From Desulfuromusa sp. (GTDB lineage Bacteria; Desulfobacterota; Desulfuromonadia; Desulfuromonadales; Geopsychrobacteraceae): 5,397 nt of DNA. Shown here in pieces: positions 1-5,397 of the stretch. The stretch lies in assembly GCA_029934095.1 (NCBI GenBank), contig JAOZMV010000118.1, positions 1 through 5,397 of the forward strand, given 5' to 3'. The notes beneath the pieces were generated by a model. That model saw only the letters and a list, made by a program, of their open reading frames with translations, was not told the origin of the DNA and made no database searches. Every line of letters starts with the position of its first letter. Position 1 is the stretch's first letter. The position numbers were made by a program, and so were the translations under genes.

Positions 1-147
1 CGTTTGGTTAATCGTGACGCATAATTCTGAGTTATTTTGTTTGTTGCCAAGGCATACCGATACAGCCCTAGTTTGCGCTAAAGCAAAGAGGCATAACGCA
101 GGCAGCAAGCAAAAGAGCTAGAATTAAAGGATAGGATTAACCAAACG
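1..147. other. Long rod-like imperfect inverted repeat; candidate structured RNA or hairpin element
   Basis: Bases 1-13 (CGTTTGGTTAATC) are the exact reverse complement of 135-147. Nested inside, 22-28 pairs exactly with 120-126, 35-48 pairs with 101-114 over 14 positions (two as G-U), and the tip can form 65-67/90-92 plus 72-76/83-87. The internal loops between the outer stems are nearly symmetric (8/8 and 6/5 bases), which gives one continuous rod. The outer arm starts at the first base of the window, so the structure may extend upstream. It could be a small RNA of the 6S-like rod type, the first part of a leader for the EF-G gene, or a small non-coding mobile element with terminal inverted repeats. 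I recognise no known RNA family consensus. The pairing is seen directly; any function is inference. Confidence 0.5.
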
Positions 148-233
148 GGACACTAGTTTAGCTATCAGATTATTTTTTTGAGTGTAATAACCTTCAGGCC
201 CTATTATCTGAACGCTATGACGTCGATGGGCTG

Positions 234-264
234 CTGCTATGGATATCTGTAGCAGGCTTTTTCT
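234..264 (+). terminator. Terminator-like hairpin in the leader, possible attenuator of the EF-G gene
   Basis: Bases 234-242 (CTGCTATGG) can pair with 247-255 (CTGTAGCAG) as a 9-bp stem with two G-U pairs and an ATAT loop. GC and then five T (258-262) follow. This has the shape of a Rho-independent terminator. The T run ends only a few bases before the AAGGAG ribosome binding site (268-273) of the downstream gene. That position suits either the end of an upstream small transcript or a transcription attenuator in the EF-G leader. The stem is short and has wobble pairs, so strength is uncertain. Confidence 0.45.
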
Positions 265-279
265 AAAAAGGAGCAATTC

Positions 280-2355
280 ATGGGTAAGAACGACACAGAA
301 AAATTGAGAAATCTTGGAATTGTGGCACATAACAGTGCCGGTAAAACTTCACTGGTTGAGGCGATTTTATTCAATACCGGCATGAATGAAAATTTGGGAA
401 AGGTGGACAATGGTACTTCATCCATGGATTTTGAAGAGGAGGAGATTAAACGCCAGGCCACACTCAGTGCCAGTCTGAATCATTGTCGTTGGAACGATTA
501 TAGTTTGCATATTGTCGATACCCCCGGGGTCAGTAACTTTTTACACGATACCCGCCGCTGTTTGCGCGTTCTCGGCGGTGCAGTGGTTATTGTCTCAGCA
601 ATATCAGGGGTGAAGTCCCAGACCATGCAGATTTGGAAATGGTGCGATCAATTTGAAATTCCCCGAATTGCTTTTGTTAATAAGATGGACAAAGAGCGGG
701 CTAACTTTTTAAACGCTGTCGATGCTATGGAAAAATCTCTCGGTGCACGTGCTGTGGTTGTGACCATGCCAATTGGTGCTGAAGAGAATTTTAAAGGGAT
801 TATTGATCTGGTCCGCATGAAGGCGAAGATCTATAAGTTTGATGAAACCGGGACTTATGACGAGGTTGAAATCCCGGAAGAATATCAGGATGAAGCAGAT
901 ATTTTGCGTGAACAACTCCTTGAAGCCGTCGCTGAAGCTGATGATGATTTAATGGAGAAGTATCTTGAAGGCGAAGCGTTAAGTGAAGAGGAAATCCTGT
1001 CAGGATTGCGAGAAGGAACCTTGACGGGTGTTTTTACCGCCGTATTGTGTGGTAGTGCAACCGCCAACATCGGGGTGCGATTGCTTCTTGATTACATCAC
1101 TGCCTGCCTGCCATCCCCCATCGACAAGGGAACCCAGACCGGTGTTAAGCCTTACACCGATGAGGTTGTTGAACGGAAACCAAGTGAGGATGAGCCCTTT
1201 TCTGCAATGGTTTTTAAAACGATAAATGATCCTTATGCTGGTAAACTCACTTTGATGCGAGTTTATTCTGGAATTCTATCGAGTGACATGCAGGTCTATA
1301 ATCCTAACAAAGATGAAAAAGAACGAATTGGCAATATTTTAAAGCTGGAAGGTAAAAAACAGACCCCGATCGATTCAGCAGTGACTGGAGATATTATTGC
1401 TGTGCCTAAGTTAAAGGTAACAGCAACAGGTGATACTCTCTGTGATTTGAAAAAACAGATTATGTATGAACCACTGATCCCTCTGAAACCAATTATCTCT
1501 TTTGCTCTGGAAGGAAAGAATAAAGGGGATGAAGATAAAATTTATACCGGCTTGCAGCGATTGATGGAGGAGGATCCAACTCTACGGATAACTCGTGATG
1601 AAGAGACCAAAGAGATGGTCCTCTCGGGTATGGGGCAGGTTCACCTTGAAGTTGCGGTGGAACGGCTCAAGCGCAAATATGGTGCGGAGATTGTCCTGAA
1701 AGAACCTAAAGTGCCTTATCGTGAGACCATCAAAGCTTCAACTCAGTTGCAAGGTAAATACAAGAAACAGTCAGGTGGAAAAGGGCAGTTTGGCGATGTC
1801 TGGATCGAAGTCAAGCCGCTTCCGCGTGGCACTGGTTACGAATTTGTTGACAAGATTGTTGGCGGTGTCATCCCGCGTAATTATATCCCTGCAGTTGATA
1901 AGGGGATTATCGAAGCAATGAAGACCGGTCCCTTGACAAAAAATCAGGTTGTTGATGTGCGGGTTACCTTGTTTGATGGTTCTCATCACTCGGTTGATTC
2001 GTCAGAAATGGCCTTTAAGGTTGCCGGATCTATGGCGTTTAAAAAGGCAATGGAAGCGTGTAGGCCGGTTCTGCTGGAGCCAATCATGTCTATGGAAATT
2101 ACCGTTCCTGATGATTGCATGGGCGATGTCATAGGCGATCTTAACTCGCGGCGTGGTAAGGTTGTTGGTGTTGAGCCTCAGGCCAACAGCCAGGTTATTC
2201 TTGCTGAAGCGCCGATGGCTGAGGTGCTTAGATATGCCCCTGAGTTACGCTCTATGACCTCAGACCGTGGGATGTTTTCCATGGAGTTCAGTAAGTACGA
2301 AGAAGTACCAACTCATCAGACGGCTAAAATCCTGGAAGACATGAATAAAGCCTGA
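280..2355 (+). CDS. fusA2: Elongation factor G-like translational GTPase (EF-G paralogue)
   Basis: This 691-residue protein has full EF-G length and all five domains. The GTPase domain has a P-loop at 16-23 (AHNSAGKT), a switch I threonine at T61, G3 DTPG at 80-83, G4 NKMD at 134-137 and G5 SA at 259-260, with an acidic helical G' insert at about 198-250. Domain II is about 304-393, III 403-477, IV 478-598 and V 600-675. The domain IV tip keeps SGGKGQFG (498-505) and a DGSHHSVDSSE loop whose H570 matches E. coli EF-G His583. Two departures from housekeeping EF-G are clear. Val84 follows DTPG where the catalytic histidine normally sits, and Ser19 replaces the P-loop aspartate. It is therefore likely a paralogue acting on ribosomes with altered GTP hydrolysis, not the main translocase. 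The ATG at 280 has AAGGAG six bases upstream. A structured leader precedes it. Confidence 0.93.
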   Translation: MGKNDTEKLRNLGIVAHNSAGKTSLVEAILFNTGMNENLGKVDNGTSSMDFEEEEIKRQATLSASLNHCRWNDYSLHIVDTPGVSNFLHDTRRCLRVLGGAVVIVSAISGVKSQTMQIWKWCDQFEIPRIAFVNKMDKERANFLNAVDAMEKSLGARAVVVTMPIGAEENFKGIIDLVRMKAKIYKFDETGTYDEVEIPEEYQDEADILREQLLEAVAEADDDLMEKYLEGEALSEEEILSGLREGTLTGVFTAVLCGSATANIGVRLLLDYITACLPSPIDKGTQTGVKPYTDEVVERKPSEDEPFSAMVFKTINDPYAGKLTLMRVYSGILSSDMQVYNPNKDEKERIGNILKLEGKKQTPIDSAVTGDIIAVPKLKVTATGDTLCDLKKQIMYEPLIPLKPIISFALEGKNKGDEDKIYTGLQRLMEEDPTLRITRDEETKEMVLSGMGQVHLEVAVERLKRKYGAEIVLKEPKVPYRETIKASTQLQGKYKKQSGGKGQFGDVWIEVKPLPRGTGYEFVDKIVGGVIPRNYIPAVDKGIIEAMKTGPLTKNQVVDVRVTLFDGSHHSVDSSEMAFKVAGSMAFKKAMEACRPVLLEPIMSMEITVPDDCMGDVIGDLNSRRGKVVGVEPQANSQVILAEAPMAEVLRYAPELRSMTSDRGMFSMEFSKYEEVPTHQTAKILEDMNKA

Positions 2356-2357
2356 AA

Positions 2358-2395
2358 AAATATCCGGAGCAGCAGAGGTGCTGCTCCGGATATTT
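2358..2395. terminator. Perfect 17-bp hairpin after the EF-G gene, probable (bidirectional) terminator
   Basis: Bases 2358-2374 and 2379-2395 are exact reverse complements around a GAGG loop. The stem core is CCGGAGCAGC and its base is AT-rich. On the + strand the 3' side ends in TATTT and then GAGCC, so the U tract is weak. On the - strand the stem is followed by a run of T (complement of 2355-2360), which is the better terminator. It begins three bases after the EF-G stop codon. It probably ends or dampens EF-G transcription, but partial read-through into the SPOR gene is possible. Confidence 0.65.
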
Positions 2396-2441
2396 GAGCC
2401 TGGATCAGTAAGTAGGTGGATGAATAGAGTGTACAGATCAC

Positions 2442-2446
2442 AGGAG
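2442..2446 (+). promoter_or_regulatory. Ribosome binding site of the SPOR gene
   Basis: AGGAG lies seven bases before the ATG at 2454 and only four before the adjacent in-frame GTG at 2451. The spacing favours the ATG as the start; the difference is one residue. Confidence 0.7.
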
Positions 2447-2453
2447 ACTTGTG

Positions 2454-3332
2454 ATGGTTGTGGATGAACAAGATGGCCCTGGATCGACTGATAGACCTGC
2501 TGAGGGAGTGGCTGCTGGCAGGTCGACAGATAAGAAAAAAAGGTTGGAATTACTCCTGATTGATGATTCGGATAGTGTCGCATCCGGTAAGCATATTGTT
2601 GGCCGAAAGGCGAGGGTTTTTGGTGAGGGGACAAAAACCCTCTTTGGTATCCTGTTTGTCACAGCTCTGTTTTGTACCCTGATTCTGGGGATAGGCTACT
2701 ATTTCAAGAACCGCCTCCCTCTGCCACAACCACCTGAAAATCAGCAGAACTACTATGTCTCACCGAAGCTACCGATTCCTGATCGACCGAAAATAGATAA
2801 TTCTGCTATAGTTGCAGCAGCAGAATCTACTCCAACAGCAGTTAAAAAAGCTTCTGTTATGACTTCAACGGTTAATCTTGAGACTTCTCTTTTTACCGTT
2901 ACTGTCGGCCCATTTATCAATGATGTTGATTTACAGCAAGCCACCAGTCTGTTACAGGAACTTGGGTTGCAGCCACAAAAAATTCCGGGACACGGACAGG
3001 TCACAATGATCCGGTTGTTAGAGGGGGTTTATCCTGAGGCGGAAGCCCGGACTCATTTGGAAGAATTGAAAAAAACGGTTAAATCGGCGTTTTTATTGCC
3101 AACAGGAGATAACCTGGCAGTTTATGCTGGCTCTTTTCGTCAGGAAAACCGGGCGCGAGAGATGCAGAAGAGTTTGGCGTATGAAATGGTTAAGGTATCA
3201 CTTGTAGATATTGAAGTTGACATGAATGGAACACTGTTGGTTGCACTTCAGGCGGATCAGCAAACCGCCAGTGAGGTTGCAGCACATATATCCAGTTTGG
3301 GATTGTCTACACAAATTCTGGAACAGAAATGA
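2454..3332 (+). CDS. Bitopic inner-membrane protein with two SPOR-like repeats
   Basis: The 292-residue protein has a charged cytoplasmic N-terminus (about 1-61, including KKKR at 27-30), one membrane helix at about 62-84, a proline-rich periplasmic linker (about 88-115), and a C-terminal region made of two similar units. Unit one (about 146-217) opens with FTVTVGPF and unit two (about 221-290) opens with LAVYAGSF. Each then shows helix, strand and helix in the order of a SPOR fold. SPOR domains bind denuded peptidoglycan glycan strands, often at division sites, so an envelope or septal role is plausible. The assignment rests on the strand motif and topology, not on a profile search. The gene follows the EF-G gene by 98 bases that include a hairpin. 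Its stop (3330-3332) is part of the ribosome binding region of the next gene. An alternative start is GTG 2451. Confidence 0.75.
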   Translation: MVVDEQDGPGSTDRPAEGVAAGRSTDKKKRLELLLIDDSDSVASGKHIVGRKARVFGEGTKTLFGILFVTALFCTLILGIGYYFKNRLPLPQPPENQQNYYVSPKLPIPDRPKIDNSAIVAAAESTPTAVKKASVMTSTVNLETSLFTVTVGPFINDVDLQQATSLLQELGLQPQKIPGHGQVTMIRLLEGVYPEAEARTHLEELKKTVKSAFLLPTGDNLAVYAGSFRQENRAREMQKSLAYEMVKVSLVDIEVDMNGTLLVALQADQQTASEVAAHISSLGLSTQILEQK

Positions 3333-3334
3333 GG
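3331..3334 (+). promoter_or_regulatory. Ribosome binding site overlapping the SPOR stop codon
   Basis: GAGG overlaps the TGA at 3330-3332 and sits five bases before a TTG at 3340. It supports TTG as the start of the next gene and implies translational coupling to the SPOR gene. Confidence 0.55.
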
Positions 3335-3339
3335 TTTAC

Positions 3340-4359
3340 TTGGCTGATGAACAACTAGGAACAGAAAAGATTCAGATCGTTATCCCGGCAGAAGTTGCCA
3401 AGATTATGAGTAAGTGGGGCGGGCATAGCATCCGTTTAGCTGCAGCCCGTGGTGCGCTACCGATGTCAGGTCCCAATCTGGTCACAGTTCTGTTCGTTTT
3501 TTATCATGGTGAGAATCTGGAGCTTAAAGAGGAAGCACTAGATACGCTGAAAACTCTCCCGGCACAGATTTTATTGGCTGCCCTGAGCCAGGTGGAGTTG
3601 CATCCGTCTATCATTGATTTCATTGTGAAGTTGCGTTATCTGGACTCCGTGGTGATGCAAGCGGCCTTGTCACATCGAATGATTGGGATTAGGAGCTTAC
3701 TGTTTTTGGCAAAGAACAGTACTGGTGATGTGCTGGATATGCTTTCGCACAATGATGAGGCGTTGCGCAAGGCGGATGTTTTACGAACTGAAATTATCAA
3801 TAATATTCATGCTGATAAAGTGATGAAACAGCGTCTTGGCTGGGTTGAACCGACCCCAGAGCCTGAACCTGTGGTTGAACCACAGTCTGACGCGAATGCT
3901 GAAGATGAAGAGGCCGAATCTCCTGTTGAGGAAGAAATTGAGGAGGAATCACGCTCCAAATATCAGCAATTACAAGATATGCCAGTTGCTGATAAAATCA
4001 AAATGGCTTTAACCGGTGACAAGGAGTGGCGAACCTTGTTGATCAGAGAATCTAACAAACTGGTTAATACTGCTGTTTTAAAAAACCCTAGAGTTTCAGA
4101 AGGAGAAGTTTTGGCGGTCGCAAAAAATCGTAGTGCCTCTGAAGAACTGATCCGGATTGTCCTGCTCAATCGTGATTGGATAAAGCTTTATGACATAAAA
4201 AAAGCCCTGGCTGTCCACCCACGCACACCACTTCAGAAGGCAGTGCGTTACATGACTTTTTTGTCAGAAAAGGATCTTCGAGAGTTGGCTAAAAGCCGTG
4301 ATGTGGGGCAGGCCATTGTCAATAATGCAAAACGTATGTTGATGGCTAAAACACGCTAA
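3340..4359 (+). CDS. Unrecognised helical-repeat protein with acidic linker
   Basis: I do not recognise this 339-residue protein. It has no signal peptide or clear membrane helix, so it is probably cytosolic. It has two helix-rich blocks, about 1-167 and 207-339. They are joined by a disordered-looking linker at 169-206 that is almost all Pro, Glu and Asp (PTPEPEP at 171-177, then an Asp/Glu-rich run at 188-203). The C-terminal block has short helical units containing NPRVS (249-253) and HPRTP (293-297), each followed by an amphipathic helix. This resembles the leucine-rich-variant/HEAT-like class of helical repeats, usually protein-binding scaffolds. The start is taken as TTG 3340, seven bases after the SPOR stop and behind GAGG. 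The first downstream ATG (3406) would remove the conserved-looking KIQIVIPAEVAKIM stretch and lacks that context. A function tied to the SPOR partner is inference only. Confidence 0.8.
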   Translation: MADEQLGTEKIQIVIPAEVAKIMSKWGGHSIRLAAARGALPMSGPNLVTVLFVFYHGENLELKEEALDTLKTLPAQILLAALSQVELHPSIIDFIVKLRYLDSVVMQAALSHRMIGIRSLLFLAKNSTGDVLDMLSHNDEALRKADVLRTEIINNIHADKVMKQRLGWVEPTPEPEPVVEPQSDANAEDEEAESPVEEEIEEESRSKYQQLQDMPVADKIKMALTGDKEWRTLLIRESNKLVNTAVLKNPRVSEGEVLAVAKNRSASEELIRIVLLNRDWIKLYDIKKALAVHPRTPLQKAVRYMTFLSEKDLRELAKSRDVGQAIVNNAKRMLMAKTR

Positions 4360-4374
4360 ACTGTTCTGTGGAAC

Positions 4375-4379
4375 GGAGG
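4375..4379 (+). promoter_or_regulatory. Ribosome binding site of the mog gene
   Basis: GGAGG lies nine bases before GTG 4389. It also lies inside the reading frame if the upstream GTG at 4368 were used, so it selects 4389 as the start. Confidence 0.7.
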
Positions 4380-4388
4380 AATTTACCA

Positions 4389-4895
4389 GTGAAAAAAGTG
4401 GCATACCGGGTTGGAATATTAACCCTTTCTGATAAGGGTTCTTGTGGTGAACGTGAAGATGAAAGTGGACCTCTTCTTGCCAAAATGATATCTGCTATCG
4501 CTGACGTTGTCCGCTACCAGGTTATCGCTGATGATCAGGAAAAAATTATTCTGTTGTTGAAATCCTGGGTTGATGATTTGCATCTTGATTTTATTCTAAC
4601 CACTGGTGGTACCGGGTTGAGTCCGCGGGATGTGACCCCCCAGGCGACCGGGATAGTACTCGATTATCAGATCCCCGGTATGGCAGAAGCAATGCGATCT
4701 GCCAGTTTGAACAAAACACCTCGGGCAATGCTCTCCCGTGCCTTGGTCGGGGTACGACAACAAACCTTAATTATTAACCTCCCCGGAAGTCCCAAGGCTG
4801 CCCGAGAGAACTTTGAAGTCTTGCTGCCAGTCATTCCTCATGCTTTGGCTAAGTTACAGGGTGATTCCGCTGATTGTGCTGTTGACATGGATTGA
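4389..4895 (+). CDS. mog: MogA/MoaB-family molybdopterin adenylyltransferase
   Basis: This 168-residue protein fits the single-domain MogA/MoaB fold, which binds molybdopterin and activates it with ATP (molybdopterin adenylylation) in molybdenum-cofactor synthesis in the cytoplasm. The opening VGILTLSDKGSCGEREDESG (8-27) is typical. TTGGTG (71-76) followed by SPRDVTP (78-84) is the family signature, and LPGSPK (131-136) is the conserved C-terminal loop. D48 (in ADDQ) and D81 (in RDVTP) line up with E. coli MogA Asp49 and Asp82, so the enzyme looks active. The length is nearer MoaB and short MogA proteins than E. coli MogA (about 195 residues), and the two names cannot be separated from sequence alone. 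It starts at GTG 4389 and follows the helical-repeat gene by 29 bases, so co-transcription is likely. No other molybdenum-cofactor gene is in the window. Confidence 0.9.
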   Translation: MKKVAYRVGILTLSDKGSCGEREDESGPLLAKMISAIADVVRYQVIADDQEKIILLLKSWVDDLHLDFILTTGGTGLSPRDVTPQATGIVLDYQIPGMAEAMRSASLNKTPRAMLSRALVGVRQQTLIINLPGSPKAARENFEVLLPVIPHALAKLQGDSADCAVDMD

Positions 4896-4921
4896 CAAGC
4901 ATTTATTGTGTCGTCTTTAAC
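4892..4921 (+). promoter_or_regulatory. Weak sigma70-type promoter candidate at the mog stop
   Basis: TTGACA at 4892-4897 is a perfect -35 hexamer and overlaps the mog stop codon. The best -10 match is TTTAAC (4916-4921) at 18 bases, which agrees with TATAAT at only four of six positions. A second TTGACA lies ten bases earlier (4882-4887) but has no suitable -10. If real, it would drive the peptidase gene through a leader of about 230 bases. Confidence 0.2.
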
Positions 4922-5158
4922 CTATTGAAATAATTAGAATAATATAAATTCAAAACAGTTGGTAATGGCTGTAAACAATTATTGTGGATAGTACTGTGTA
5001 AAACTGACTGTCGGGTAATTTCAGACCCCAAGAATACTTACTTTTTCCTCTTTGCATAAAATTTAAGCAATTATTTTGAGAGCCATCAGTGCTGAAAATC
5101 ATACTATTTTAAGCTACTGAATCCTGATTTAAAGAGACCATAATTGAAGGGTTAAGCG

Positions 5159-5397
5159 ATGCGGATAACTCCTTTTAGTGAATTAAAGCTACGATTTCAA
5201 GCGCTGCAAAAATTGTTACAGGATCAGAATATTGACGGAACTATTCTGCTTCAGAATAGTGATCTTTTTTATTTCACCGGATCGATTCAGCGTGGCCTTC
5301 TCTATATTCCGGCTGCAGGTGATCCGGTTTATCTGGTGATAAAGGATTATCAGCGAGCCGTTTTGGAGTCAGGATTGCGCCACGTCCTAAGTATCAG
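5159..5397 (+). CDS. M24-type peptidase (Xaa-Pro aminopeptidase/creatinase-like), 5' part only
   Basis: An open frame from ATG 5159 runs to the window edge and gives 79 complete codons with no stop. GAAGGG (5146-5151) sits seven bases upstream. The start MRITPFSELKLRFQALQKLL, then IDGTILLQNSDLFYFTGSIQ and an RGLLYIPAAGDPVYLV strand pair, matches the N-terminal creatinase/prolidase domain. In this domain an N(S/P)xxxxYFTG segment precedes a hydrophobic strand. This domain comes before the metal-dependent pita-bread peptidase domain of M24 enzymes, which cleave Xaa-Pro bonds at peptide N-termini. The catalytic domain and its metal ligands are outside the window, so activity cannot be judged. 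The 263-base gap before it suggests its own transcription unit. Confidence 0.8.
   Translation, partial: MRITPFSELKLRFQALQKLLQDQNIDGTILLQNSDLFYFTGSIQRGLLYIPAAGDPVYLVIKDYQRAVLESGLRHVLSI

Noticed and set aside
1..147. 4.5S/SRP RNA, tmRNA or tRNA in the leader region
   Set aside because: The conserved SRP tip (GGAAG...AGCAGCC-type), the tmRNA T-loop and a tRNA cloverleaf are all absent. 6S RNA could not be confirmed by eye either, so no family name is given.
885..1070. Minus-strand Ser-rich open frame inside the EF-G gene
   Set aside because: It is fully inside a conserved GTPase gene. The Ser/Ala-rich composition is what the complement of the acidic G' region produces.
2260..2634. A 124-codon open frame on the minus strand across the EF-G/SPOR junction
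   Set aside because: It overlaps two well-supported + strand genes and runs through the hairpin. Its product is low-complexity Gln/Pro/Ser-rich with no recognisable motif, so it is a shadow frame.
3226..3339. Upstream extension of the helical-repeat gene to ATG 3226
   Set aside because: It would overlap the SPOR gene by more than 100 bases. The added residues are Trp/His/Cys-rich, unlike the rest, and no ribosome binding site is seen. The TTG at 3340 has a good one.
4368..4388. Upstream GTG 4368 as the mog start
   Set aside because: The GGAGG at 4375-4379 would lie inside the coding region, and the family's N-terminus fits the start at 4389.
5062..5114. Direct repeats TTTAAGC (5062, 5108) and CAATTATT (4976, 5068)
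   Set aside because: They are short AT-rich words in an AT-rich gap with no regular spacing, so chance is sufficient.
4896..5158. Terminator or small gene in the mog-peptidase gap
   Set aside because: There are only short pairings (for example ACAAT/ATTGT at 4975-4985 and GGGT/ACCC at 5013-5028) without a following T run, and no open frame with a ribosome binding site.

Overview
The window reads as chromosomal DNA of moderate GC from a Gram-negative bacterium. A deltaproteobacterium of the Desulfuromonadales type (Pelobacter/Desulfuromonas/Geobacter relatives) is my best guess. It rests on protein character (a second EF-G of the 'EF-G-like' class, a membrane-anchored tandem SPOR protein, a short MogA/MoaB protein, an M24 peptidase) and on strong AGGAG-type ribosome binding sites. 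It was not checked by any search. All genes lie on the + strand.

Layout: positions 1-279 hold no protein gene I can support but are rich in secondary structure. There is a long rod-like inverted repeat (1-147), a small hairpin (193-197 with 208-212), and a terminator-like hairpin with a T run (234-262) ending just before the ribosome binding site of the first gene. Then come an EF-G paralogue (280-2355), a perfect 17-bp hairpin (2358-2395), a bitopic membrane protein with two SPOR-like repeats (2454-3332), a cytosolic-looking helical-repeat protein with an acidic linker (3340-4359), and a MogA/MoaB molybdenum-cofactor protein (4389-4895). A 263-base AT-rich gap follows (4896-5158); apart from a weak promoter candidate at its left edge I see nothing firm in it. 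The 5' end of an M24-type (Xaa-Pro aminopeptidase/creatinase-like) gene (5159 onward) runs off the window.

How the genes fit together: the SPOR gene and the helical-repeat gene are 7 bases apart, and the second gene's ribosome binding site overlaps the first gene's stop, so they are probably translated together. The mog gene follows by 29 bases. The EF-G paralogue may share transcription with them or be separated by the hairpin. No single pathway unites them: they cover translation (or a ribosome-associated GTPase), cell envelope/peptidoglycan, an unknown function, and molybdopterin adenylylation.

The points most worth a second look are the structured leader before the EF-G gene, the replaced catalytic histidine in its G3 motif, and the unrecognised helical-repeat protein coupled to the SPOR protein. 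I found no CRISPR array, tRNA, rRNA, transposase or defence system.
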